Assembly: GCA_044349205.1 (NCBI GenBank)
Contig: JBIKRJ010000005.1
Coordinates: 1 to 32,596 of the forward strand
Reading direction: 5' to 3'
Length of the DNA stretch: 32,596 bases
From: UBA9547 sp044349205
GTDB lineage: Bacteria; Bacteroidota; Bacteroidia; Cytophagales; UBA9547
Position numbers and translations under genes: made by a program. This document shows, one piece after another, positions 1 through 7,631 of this stretch; position 1 is the stretch's first letter; the number at the start of each line of letters is the position of its first letter. The notes below the pieces were generated by a model that saw only the letters and a program-made list of their open reading frames with translations, was not told the DNA's origin and made no database searches.

Positions 1-485
1 AAAAAGACAGTACACATTTAGCAGGATTGATGGGTGTTTCTGAGCTTTATCTTCAAAAAAAACAACCCGATTCCTGTCTTTTTTTCTTGACTAAAATCCC
101 TGATAATAAAAGTTCTGTGTACAATGTGTTGATGGCCAAATCGTTGATGGCATTAAACAAGTCTGATAGTGCTTCCTTTTGGTGGGAAGTTGCTTTGCAA
201 CAGTCGCCTCGTTTGGCCGAAGCGCATTATGAGTTGGGAAAATATTATTTAGCCAAAAAAGATTATTCCAATGCACGCGCGCACTTGGCTTCAGTGCCCG
301 ATAATGAAAGAGTTAAATATCCCGACTATCCTTTGTTATTTGCCAAAGTAAGTTACAATTTGGCCGATTCTGTCAATGCAGCTTACTATTATCAAAAAGC
401 ATTGGAATTGGATTCAAGTCTTGTACATCAAGAAAAACAATTCTTGGTCAAAAAATCGAAAACACCCACAGATTCAGCTAAATAA
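1..485 (+). CDS. TPR-repeat protein, C-terminal part (5' end outside window)
   Basis: The reading frame is open from base 3 with no stop upstream. A TTG at 27 and an ATG at 30 lie inside the frame, so the gene very probably begins before the window. The visible part, about 160 residues, is a run of helical pairs with the tetratricopeptide pattern, for example AEAHYELGKYYLAKKDYSNA and then VNAAYYYQKALELDSS. TPR arrays bind other proteins, and no enzymatic domain is visible. The stop (483-485) lies one base before the ATG of the downstream methyltransferase, so the two genes are probably co-transcribed. The specific role cannot be told from this fragment. Confidence 0.8.
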   Translation, partial: KDSTHLAGLMGVSELYLQKKQPDSCLFFLTKIPDNKSSVYNVLMAKSLMALNKSDSASFWWEVALQQSPRLAEAHYELGKYYLAKKDYSNARAHLASVPDNERVKYPDYPLLFAKVSYNLADSVNAAYYYQKALELDSSLVHQEKQFLVKKSKTPTDSAK

Positions 486-486
486 C

Positions 487-1275
487 ATGTATCAAGGAAA
501 AAGTAACAGACCTAACTTGCCTTTTGCCAAGAAAAAACCAAGTGAACACGACATGGTTTTTGGAGTTCGACCAGTACAGGAAGCGCTGCGAGCGGGCAAA
601 GAGCTAGACAAATTGTTTGTAGAAAAGGGTATGAAAAGTCCTGTGATGGATGAAATTGTGTCTTTGGCGCGCGAACGAAATGTGTACATTCAATATGTAC
701 CCGAAGAAAAATTAAACCGACTTACGCGCAAGGCACACCAAGGTATTGTGGCTTTTGTTTCGGTAGTTAATTATGCAAAAATTGAAAACATTGTGATGGA
801 TGTGTTTGCCAACGGCCAAGAACCCCTCATTCTTGTGTTGGACGGAGTCACCGATGTGCGAAATTTTGGCGCCATAAGCCGTTCGGCCGAATGTGCTGGA
901 GCACACGCCATTTTGATACCGGTGAAAGGCTCGGCACAGGTAAATAGCGATGCGCTGAAAACTTCTGCAGGCGCATTGAATTACATACCTATTTGTAAGT
1001 CAGACGATTTGTACAAATCTGTTCGTTATTTGAAAGATTCGGGGCTCAAAGTAGTTGCCTGCTCCGAAAAAGGCAATGAGAAAATATACGACACACCGCT
1101 CAAAGGCCCTTTGTGCTTGGTACTTGGCTCTGAGGAAACCGGAATCTCAAATGCAATCCTGAGTTTGGCCGATCATACTTCCTTCATTCCATTGTTGGGC
1201 AAAGTAGAGTCATTAAATGTATCGGTAGCTTCAGGAGTCTGCCTTTTCGAAACTTTGAGACAACGAAATAGTTAA
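487..1275 (+). CDS. rlmB: 23S rRNA 2'-O-ribose methyltransferase, TrmH/SpoU family (RlmB-like)
   Basis: This is a 262-aa SPOUT-class methyltransferase. The family transfers a methyl group from S-adenosylmethionine to a ribose 2'-hydroxyl; RlmB acts on G2251 of 23S rRNA. The N-terminal substrate-binding domain contains FGVRPVQEAL (about residues 25-34). The C-terminal knotted domain shows all three SpoU motifs: LDGVTDVRNFGAISRSAE with Asn126, LVLGSEETGIS with Glu217, and IPLLGKVESLNVSVASG with Asn244. The frame stays open upstream into the TPR gene (an alternative start near 376). The ATG at 487, one base after the preceding stop, gives the normal family N-terminus and length. Assignment to RlmB rather than another TrmH-family paralogue rests on the N-terminal domain and is likely, not certain. 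Confidence 0.88.
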   Translation: MYQGKSNRPNLPFAKKKPSEHDMVFGVRPVQEALRAGKELDKLFVEKGMKSPVMDEIVSLARERNVYIQYVPEEKLNRLTRKAHQGIVAFVSVVNYAKIENIVMDVFANGQEPLILVLDGVTDVRNFGAISRSAECAGAHAILIPVKGSAQVNSDALKTSAGALNYIPICKSDDLYKSVRYLKDSGLKVVACSEKGNEKIYDTPLKGPLCLVLGSEETGISNAILSLADHTSFIPLLGKVESLNVSVASGVCLFETLRQRNS

Positions 1276-1286
1276 ATTTCTGCAGC

Positions 1287-1817
1287 ATGAATCTTTCCGA
1301 CAAGATAAAAGCCACAGTGCGCGATGTACCAGATTTTCCAAAGCCTGGCATTTTGTTCAAGGACATTTTACCCCTTTTTTCCGATCCCGAACTTTGCCAA
1401 GAAATGGTAGCTGGATTTGCCGAACAATTCAAGCAAATGAAAATAGAGGGCATTGCTTGCATAGAAAGCCGTGGCTTTTTATTGGGAATGATGATAGCGC
1501 AAAAACTACAAGTCCCCTTCATTCCTTTGCGTAAAAAAGGGAAACTTCCCTACGAAACCGTTTCAGTAAAATACGATTTGGAATATGGAAGCGAGACATT
1601 GGAAATGCACGTCGATTCTGTAAAACCTGGTCAGCATATTTTAATTCACGACGATTTGTTGGCCACTGGGGGTACAGCACTTGCCGCTAGTCAACTCATT
1701 CAAAATGCAGGTGGTAAAATTGCTGCTTTTGCATTTATCATTGAATTGGGCTTTTTGAAAGGAAAAGAAAAACTACTTGCTGTAAATGAAAATGTGATTG
1801 CGTTGGCTGAATATTAA
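1287..1817 (+). CDS. apt: Adenine phosphoribosyltransferase
   Basis: The 176-aa protein is a type I phosphoribosyltransferase that salvages adenine: adenine plus PRPP gives AMP plus pyrophosphate in the cytoplasm. The PRPP-binding loop is ILIHDDLLATGGTA (about residues 118-131). The upstream APT signatures IRDVPDFPKPGILFKD-like (residues 10-27) and CIESRGFLLG (58-67) are present. Length is normal for the family. The ATG at 1287 lies 11 bases after the rlmB-like stop, which suggests one operon. Nothing is unusual. Confidence 0.95.
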   Translation: MNLSDKIKATVRDVPDFPKPGILFKDILPLFSDPELCQEMVAGFAEQFKQMKIEGIACIESRGFLLGMMIAQKLQVPFIPLRKKGKLPYETVSVKYDLEYGSETLEMHVDSVKPGQHILIHDDLLATGGTALAASQLIQNAGGKIAAFAFIIELGFLKGKEKLLAVNENVIALAEY

Positions 1818-1857
1818 AGGCTTTTGAAATTTGAATTACTCTAAAATAAACCTAGAC

Positions 1858-2841
1858 ATGGTACGTTTCCTGTTTCTGATTTTTGCAGCTTCCCTATTTC
1901 TTTTTTCCTGTTCTGAAAAACAAGAAAAGAAAGTTGAAGAAAGTAGCGGCATCATTTTGCGAAAATCCCCCAATTTCAATGCCGACACTGCTTATGGTTA
2001 TGTGGCAGCTCAAACAGCTTTTGGGCCTAGGGTTCCCAACTCAGTTGCACACGTGCGCTGTGGCGATTTTTTGGTTAAAAATTTCAAAAGATTTGGTTTG
2101 CAAGTTGTCGAGCAAACATTTGAAAGGCGTGCATTCGACGGTAAAAACTTGAGATTGCGCAACATAGTGGCTAGCATAAATCCAACGGCCAGCAAACGAA
2201 TTGTGATTGCATCTCACTGGGATTCCCGACCATTTGCCGACAATTCAAAAGTAAATACAAACATGCCAATAGACGGTGCAAACGACGGAGCGAGTGGGGT
2301 GGGGGTTATTTTGGAATTGGCAAGGGTTTTGCAAAACGACACCGCTCTGAAGGTAGGTGTAGATTTTATATTGTTCGATGGTGAAGATTATGGACAACCT
2401 GAAAATTCAGGCTATCCAGAGATGAAAGATAGTTGGTGTTTAGGTTCGCAATATTGGGCGAAAAATTTGCATAAGCCTGGTTATGTGGCGTATTACGGTA
2501 TTTTGCTCGACATGGTAGGTGGTAAAAATGCCAAATTTGCCATGGACGGCACTTCGGCTTACTATGCGCCCGAGGTGCAAAAAAAGATATGGAATATTGC
2601 CTCGCTTTCGGGTTTTCAGACGATTTTCATTAATCAACAAAGTGAGGAAATCATCGACGACCATTTTTATGTAAACCGAGATGCTAAAATTCCTATGGTC
2701 GATATTATTGAATGGGAACCTTCGGATGGCTCATACTTCAGCCCTACTTGGCACACGCACGATGATAAATTGGCCAATATCGATAAAAACACTTTGCGTG
2801 CTGTAGGTCAAACTTTGCTGAATACTCTATATAATGAATAA
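1858..2841 (+). CDS. Glutaminyl-peptide cyclotransferase-like lipoprotein (M28 zinc peptidase fold)
   Basis: The 327-aa protein starts at ATG 1858. A TTG at 1831 is in frame but would place nine extra residues before the signal peptide. The N-terminus is a lipoprotein signal with lipobox LFSC and lipidated Cys18, so it should be envelope-anchored. The M28 fold keeps the zinc ligands expected for a glutaminyl cyclase: Asp143 in GANDGASG, Glu176 in LFDGEDYG and His299 in PTWHTHDDK, with SHWDSRPFAD around His120. This matches the bacterial type II glutaminyl cyclase group known from Bacteroidota, which cyclises N-terminal Gln of exported proteins to pyroglutamate. A plain M28 aminopeptidase is the main alternative. 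It follows apt by 40 bases and may share its operon. Confidence 0.82.
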   Translation: MVRFLFLIFAASLFLFSCSEKQEKKVEESSGIILRKSPNFNADTAYGYVAAQTAFGPRVPNSVAHVRCGDFLVKNFKRFGLQVVEQTFERRAFDGKNLRLRNIVASINPTASKRIVIASHWDSRPFADNSKVNTNMPIDGANDGASGVGVILELARVLQNDTALKVGVDFILFDGEDYGQPENSGYPEMKDSWCLGSQYWAKNLHKPGYVAYYGILLDMVGGKNAKFAMDGTSAYYAPEVQKKIWNIASLSGFQTIFINQQSEEIIDDHFYVNRDAKIPMVDIIEWEPSDGSYFSPTWHTHDDKLANIDKNTLRAVGQTLLNTLYNE

Positions 2842-2911
2842 TTGCATAGTTGATACATTAATATATTTTTATGTATTATCGCCAATAGGCTCTCATTATT
2901 GAAAATTTCAC

Positions 2912-3493
2912 ATGCTTGTTGTCGAGCACCACTACCTACCCCTTACTTCTTATTTCAATTTGTTGAAACACAGCAAAAAAGTGCTGTGGGAAATTTTCGA
3001 ACATTTTCAAAAGCAAACTTTAAGAAACAGGACATACATACTATCTGCCAACGGGGTACTCGTTTTGACAGTTCCAGTTAAACATACTTACAAAAAAACT
3101 GCAGAAGTCGAAATTGATTATGCTCAAAATTGGGTAAAAAATCATTTGCGCGGCATTGTTTCTGCTTATCGCCATTCGCCTTATTTCGAGTTTTATTACC
3201 CCTATTTTGAAGAAATATACCATTCTGAACCAAAATTGCTTTTGGAGTTGAACAGTCAAATGACCGATTTAATTATCAGATTTTTGAAATTGGATTTTGA
3301 CAATGAATCCACCTCGTATTACCTAGAAAACTATCCTCCTGGTTTCATCGACTTGCGCTCAAAACACCATCATCGCGACGAAAATGTGCAAACTAAGCAA
3401 TACAAACAGGTGTTTGGTCAAGGATTTGTTCCCAATCTTTCAGTAATTGATCTTATTTTCAATTGCGGGCCAGATTCGAAAAAATATCTGTAA
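2912..3493 (+). CDS. WbqC family protein
   Basis: The 193-aa protein has the WbqC-family pattern. HHYLPLTSYFNLLKHSKKV near the N-terminus corresponds to the usual Q-P-x-Y-x-P-x-x-x-Y-F start, followed by RNRTYILSANGVLVLTVPV and later YRHSPYFEFYYPYFEEIY. Members are found in polysaccharide gene clusters and scattered alone in Bacteroidota genomes; the biochemical function is not established. The ATG at 2912 is supported by an in-frame TGA at 2900-2902. The gene converges with the SRAP gene: the stops are 8 bases apart, and only a weak 5-bp stem (3486-3501) lies between, inside the stop region. Confidence 0.85.
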   Translation: MLVVEHHYLPLTSYFNLLKHSKKVLWEIFEHFQKQTLRNRTYILSANGVLVLTVPVKHTYKKTAEVEIDYAQNWVKNHLRGIVSAYRHSPYFEFYYPYFEEIYHSEPKLLLELNSQMTDLIIRFLKLDFDNESTSYYLENYPPGFIDLRSKHHHRDENVQTKQYKQVFGQGFVPNLSVIDLIFNCGPDSKKYL

Positions 3494-3501
3494 AAACAGA
3501 T

Positions 3502-4197
3502 TTAGAATAAGTTGGTTTGTTCTCCAACTACGTATGTAATCCTGTGTATAAACTTAGGGTTGTTTTCTAAGCTTTTCATAATCTTCTGATTTACAGGATA
3601 ATATTCAAATTCGTATTCAGGTGTAAAATTTTCTTCATTCAATAACTCGGAAGGAGCACTAGCCAACCATTCACTTTCCTTCTCCATTTTAAGAATGGCA
3701 GGTATTTCATTAGAAAAGTAGGAGAGTGCCCCATTTGGTTTTTTGGTAATAAGGCAAAAACTATCTTGGGTTTTATCGTCTGTTTCCCAACTTTCCCACA
3801 TGCCCGCTATTCCAAATAGTTTTCTGCTTTTTGAAGTGATGTAATATGGAATTTTGCCTCCTGCACTATTTTTCCATATATAAAAACCCGAAACATACAC
3901 AATACAGTGTTTGTCTAAAGCATTTACCAAAACGGGTTTGCCTTCAAAAGATGATAGGCTGATACTGGTGAGACCTTTCGCATTTTTACTGTTGTTTTTC
4001 CAACTTGGTATTAATCCCCATTTCATAAATCGAACGGAGTTACTATCCTTGTTTGTAACAGCAGGAAGAAAATGCGATGGAGAAATGTTGAAAAGAGCTT
4101 CTTTTAAAAACTTGTTTTTGTCTTGAAAAGAAATTTGAATACTGAGGTGTTGTTCTAGTTCGTCTGTAGTTACCGTTATGGCGAGTTTGCCTTCCAT
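3502..4197 (-). CDS. SRAP (YedK/HMCES-type) family protein lacking the catalytic residues
   Basis: The 231-aa protein follows the SRAP fold: NISP (N-V-A-P in YedK), KWGLIPSWKN, CIVYVSGFYIWKN, FCLITKKPNG, NEIPAIL and YYPVNQKI align with YedK in order. SRAP proteins normally crosslink to abasic sites in single-stranded DNA through Cys2, helped by Asn75, Glu105 and His160 (YedK numbering). Here position 2 is Glu (N-terminus MEGKLAI). The N-A-R-x-E-T block is replaced by TSISLS. The catalytic Glu of G-F-Y-E-W is Ile107, and the His is Ser162. The start is firm because an in-frame TAG lies four codons upstream. The fold is retained but crosslinking chemistry should be lost, so the role is unknown. 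DNA binding without crosslinking is one possibility. Confidence 0.8.
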   Translation of the reverse strand: MEGKLAITVTTDELEQHLSIQISFQDKNKFLKEALFNISPSHFLPAVTNKDSNSVRFMKWGLIPSWKNNSKNAKGLTSISLSSFEGKPVLVNALDKHCIVYVSGFYIWKNSAGGKIPYYITSKSRKLFGIAGMWESWETDDKTQDSFCLITKKPNGALSYFSNEIPAILKMEKESEWLASAPSELLNEENFTPEYEFEYYPVNQKIMKSLENNPKFIHRITYVVGEQTNLF

Positions 4198-4211
4198 ATG
4201 TTTGAGTTGCT

Positions 4212-4252
4212 AAAAACACAGAAGCCCCAATTGGGTTGGGGCTTCTGTGTTT
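4212..4252 (-). terminator. Intrinsic terminator after the OmpA/PD40 gene
   Basis: A 17-bp perfect stem (4214-4230 with 4236-4252) has a 5-base loop and, on the minus strand, is followed by a T5 run (complement of 4212-4216). It lies 13 bases after the stop of the OmpA-family gene and closes the T9SS operon. It also sits only about 15 bases before the start codon of the SRAP gene. Confidence 0.9.
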
Positions 4253-4265
4253 GAAAAAAGAAATA

Positions 4266-6644
4266 TTACATTTTCACGATGATGAACTCGGTGCGCCTGT
4301 TCAACTGGTGCTCTTCTTCAGAACAAGAAGATTTTTTAGCACCTTCGCAAGCACATTTGTTCAACAATTTGCTTTCTCCGTAGCCTTTCGAATAAATACG
4401 GGATTTGTCAATTCCTTTGGATACAATATAATCTACTGCTGATTTTGCACGCCTTTCAGAAAGATTTTGATTCATTTTGCTTTTGCCTCGACAGTCGGTG
4501 TGTGAGCCCAACTCTATCACTATAGCAGGACTTTCTACCATAGCTTCTACTACTTTGTCTAGCTCAATAGCCGCATCGGGTCTAATGTCGGATTTGTCAA
4601 AGTCGTAATAAATTGGATTCAATTTCAAGACTTTTGCCACGTCAACACCCACTTTGATTTTGTCGATTGCAAGGTCAATCGTTTGATTTAGTACAATCTC
4701 GCCCGAATCGGTAACAGTTGTTTTGAAATGCACCAATTTGCCAAGATAATTTGGTTTACTGATGTGAATGTCAAGTGCCATTTCATCGTTGAATTTGTTA
4801 TCACGCATCAAATTTTGAAATAAACCTACTTTAGTGTAATCGTTGTAAATCTCTTGTCCAGATTTTTTATCAACAATTCTAACGTGAACACTATCAAGTT
4901 TTTCTTTGGTCTCTCTGTCGGTAATAGTTCCTGTTAGCAAAACATTAAGTTTGTCCCATAGATGCAAATCTCTGTTTAAAGTTGAGCCTCTCAACCCATA
5001 AGTAGTGATAGTAGCGGTAGAATCGTGATAGCGGTTTTTAGAGCCAGTAAGACGATAGACTCTTTGGTGTTCTACTTGCAAACTATAATTACCTCCTTCA
5101 TCTGTGGTGGTTTCTGACAACACATTTCCGAGTGTATCTAAAAGCACTACACGCGCATTTGGCAATATGGCATTAGTTTTGGCATTCAAAAGTTTACCAG
5201 CCAAAATCATCGCTTTAGAAGCTTCGAAGTAATACAAATCATCGTCGAAACCTCCATAGTGACGATTTGAACTTATATATCCTTTTCTGCCATCTGCCCA
5301 AACAGCAATTCCAAAATCATCTTTTTTCGAGCTTATTGGATAGTTCATGTGTATCAATTTCTTGTCTTCATAGCGAAACAAGTCTAAACCACCTAAACCA
5401 GGATGGCCATTCGAAGCGAAATACAATACGCCATCGTGGTCAACAAATGGAAATACATCGCTTCCTTCGGTGTTTATTTTCGGGCCTAAATTTTCAGGTT
5501 TAGACCAATGGGTGCCATCGAAGGTAGTTTTGTACAAGTCGGAACCACCATATCCGCCCGGCATGTCTGAAGCAAAATACATGGTTTTGCCATCGGGTGC
5601 AAAAGCGGGATGTGCATTGGAATACTGCTTGCTATTGTAGGGAAATGAAGCAGCTTTTTTCCAGGTTACGGAATCTTCTTTAAACGAATAATAAAGTCCC
5701 ATCTTATTTACTCCGTCCTTACTTTTTTTGGCCAATCCGCCTTTGGAATTGTTGCGAGTAAACACAATCATGTTTTGGTCGGGAGTGAAAGTGCAAGGCC
5801 CATCGTGACGGCGATTGTTGAAACCATGTGGCAAGGGTTTAGGGTCTGATGAATGGTGTTCGTTGGTGTCGCCCCTAAAAATGTGTGCATGGTAACCAAG
5901 TGTTTTGGAATCGTTACTTGTGCCAAAAGTTTCGTCTGAATGTAAAACCTTATTTTCTTCGGTATAGGAATAGCCAATGTCAGAAGCTTTTTCTTTTCCA
6001 ATGTGGGTAGAAAAAATGCGTTCGTTGATGCTGTTGGTATCTACATAATACATGTCAAGGAAAGCTGCATTGTTCCAAGCATGCACCCTTCTTATGCCAT
6101 TTTCTTTTTTCCTTGCCGATGCGAAAACGATACCATTTTTGTGGAAAGTAGGACTGAAGTCTGATTGTGGGGAGTTGATGTCTAATCGATACACATCATA
6201 CAAAACGGAGTCTTTGTAAAATTCGTGAATGTTATGCTTGTAAGCCTTGCTGAAATCATCGCCTCGGCTATCGTCCTCTAGTGTTTTCACTTTGTGATAG
6301 CGATCAAACCAATGAGATGCCTCTTCATATTTGCCGTTTTGAGCTAAAGTTTGACCATACAAAAACATGGTATACACATCAGGATTAACCAAACTTGTGT
6401 CGGACATATACAAGGAAAGTACACGCTCGGCATTTTTGGTATCTCCAATTTTGAAATAAGAGTCGCCCAATTGTTCCAAGGCATCGGCATTTGGTTTGTA
6501 GTACTTAAATGCTTCCTCGTACGCTTCAATGGCAAGGGCATATCGCATTTTTTTATAATGCCTTTCAGCGTTGCCGAATTGCCCAAATGCAGTAAGTTGC
6601 TGTAAAAGTAAAAGACTTGATATAATGATTAAAACCTTTTTCAT
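4266..6644 (-). CDS. OmpA-family protein with TPR, PD40 propeller and regulatory-like domain (PorE architecture)
   Basis: This is a 792-aa exported protein. The signal peptide ends at about AFG|QF (Gln22 exposed). Domains in order: TPR pairs (about 25-125); WD40-like PD40 beta-propeller strands such as AHPAFAPDGKTMYFASDMPG (about 150-470); a carboxypeptidase-regulatory-like fold with GKLLNAKTNAILPNARVVLL (about 480-560); a second small beta domain; and a C-terminal OmpA peptidoglycan-binding domain (about 675-792) with YYDFDKSDIRPDA, GSHTDCRG and NRRTEFIIV. The same order is known for the T9SS protein PorE. It is the last gene of the adhesin-PorP-OmpA operon, 27 bases after porP, and probably anchors the surface or secretion assembly to peptidoglycan. 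It may be a locus-specific partner, not the core PorE. Confidence 0.9.
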   Translation of the reverse strand: MKKVLIIISSLLLLQQLTAFGQFGNAERHYKKMRYALAIEAYEEAFKYYKPNADALEQLGDSYFKIGDTKNAERVLSLYMSDTSLVNPDVYTMFLYGQTLAQNGKYEEASHWFDRYHKVKTLEDDSRGDDFSKAYKHNIHEFYKDSVLYDVYRLDINSPQSDFSPTFHKNGIVFASARKKENGIRRVHAWNNAAFLDMYYVDTNSINERIFSTHIGKEKASDIGYSYTEENKVLHSDETFGTSNDSKTLGYHAHIFRGDTNEHHSSDPKPLPHGFNNRRHDGPCTFTPDQNMIVFTRNNSKGGLAKKSKDGVNKMGLYYSFKEDSVTWKKAASFPYNSKQYSNAHPAFAPDGKTMYFASDMPGGYGGSDLYKTTFDGTHWSKPENLGPKINTEGSDVFPFVDHDGVLYFASNGHPGLGGLDLFRYEDKKLIHMNYPISSKKDDFGIAVWADGRKGYISSNRHYGGFDDDLYYFEASKAMILAGKLLNAKTNAILPNARVVLLDTLGNVLSETTTDEGGNYSLQVEHQRVYRLTGSKNRYHDSTATITTYGLRGSTLNRDLHLWDKLNVLLTGTITDRETKEKLDSVHVRIVDKKSGQEIYNDYTKVGLFQNLMRDNKFNDEMALDIHISKPNYLGKLVHFKTTVTDSGEIVLNQTIDLAIDKIKVGVDVAKVLKLNPIYYDFDKSDIRPDAAIELDKVVEAMVESPAIVIELGSHTDCRGKSKMNQNLSERRAKSAVDYIVSKGIDKSRIYSKGYGESKLLNKCACEGAKKSSCSEEEHQLNRRTEFIIVKM

Positions 6645-6671
6645 ACACTAATCCTTTTTAAAATCGTAAAC

Positions 6672-7604
6672 TTAGAAATATCTTGGAGTGAGCACTTTGC
6701 CTCTGTCGTAACCAAACTCATATCTTAATAAAAATTCATGAGATGTTCTTCCGAAACTGTCCTTAGGTTTGATAGATGTGGTATAATCGAAAGCATATCC
6801 AAATCTGAATTGGTCTGAAATTTGCACTTCGGCCATTATTACAGGAGCAGCGAGACTTCTGTAAGAAACACCTACGCCAAACTTGTCATACAACCACACA
6901 TTGGTATTCAAGTCCAACTGTAATGGCGAACCTGCTACATGTTTTACAAGAGCCGATGGCTTTATTTTAAAACTTTCATTTATGTTAAACACATATCCTG
7001 CCATAAGGAAGGAGTGGCGGTATTGTCGTGCAGTAAGACCGCCATCGTTTTGAATTTTGTTGTTCAGAACGTGGGGTAAAGAAAAACCAACATAAAATTT
7101 GTCGTTGCTGTAGTAAGCTCCTAATCCCAAGTTGGGCAATATTTTATTGGGATTGCCAGAAAAAGCATTGTCGGCAGCGGCATTTGCTTGGTCGGACAAT
7201 TGAACACCTGTAAGTTCGGCTCTGTAATTGGTTAAGCCCAAGCTAGCACCCATAGCCAGAGTGGAATTGTTGGTAAGGCGAATCCTATACGCATAGTTTG
7301 CATAAAAACCAGTATTGGAAACAACACCTACTTTGTCGTTGAAAACCGAAAGACCTACCCCCATTTTTTCATTTTTGATAGGAGAGTCGACACTGAAAGT
7401 TATCGTTTCGGGAGCGCCTGGTACATTGGCCCATTGTTTTCTGTAAAGGGAACTCAAGCTCAATACATCGCGGCTACCGGTGTAAGCCGGATTCACCAAC
7501 ATCATATTGAACATGTATTGTGAAAATAGGGCGTCTTGCTGAGCAAAGACTTCAAAAGTACCTACCAAAAGTACCGTTGAAATAAAAAGGAGTTTCTTTT
7601 TCAT
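6672..7604 (-). CDS. PorP/SprF family type IX secretion system membrane protein
   Basis: The 310-aa protein has a signal peptide cleaved at about VFA|QQ (Gln22). The family signature QYMFNMMLVNPAYTGSRD follows at once, and the rest is alternating beta strands of an outer-membrane barrel ending in Phe, as expected for insertion by Bam. PorP/SprF proteins interact with T9SS substrates that carry the type B sorting domain; SprF in Flavobacterium is needed for SprB secretion. The gene lies 27 bases after the adhesin and 27 before the OmpA protein, so the three form one transcription unit. I would not call it the core PorP, because Bacteroidota genomes usually hold many such copies next to large adhesins. 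Confidence 0.93.
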   Translation of the reverse strand: MKKKLLFISTVLLVGTFEVFAQQDALFSQYMFNMMLVNPAYTGSRDVLSLSSLYRKQWANVPGAPETITFSVDSPIKNEKMGVGLSVFNDKVGVVSNTGFYANYAYRIRLTNNSTLAMGASLGLTNYRAELTGVQLSDQANAAADNAFSGNPNKILPNLGLGAYYSNDKFYVGFSLPHVLNNKIQNDGGLTARQYRHSFLMAGYVFNINESFKIKPSALVKHVAGSPLQLDLNTNVWLYDKFGVGVSYRSLAAPVIMAEVQISDQFRFGYAFDYTTSIKPKDSFGRTSHEFLLRYEFGYDRGKVLTPRYF

Positions 7605-7631
7605 AACCTTATATTAAGTCTTAATGGCTTA

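Noticed and set aside
1831..1857. TTG at 1831 as start of the glutaminyl cyclase-like gene
   Set aside because: It adds nine polar residues in front of a complete lipoprotein signal peptide; ATG 1858 fits better.
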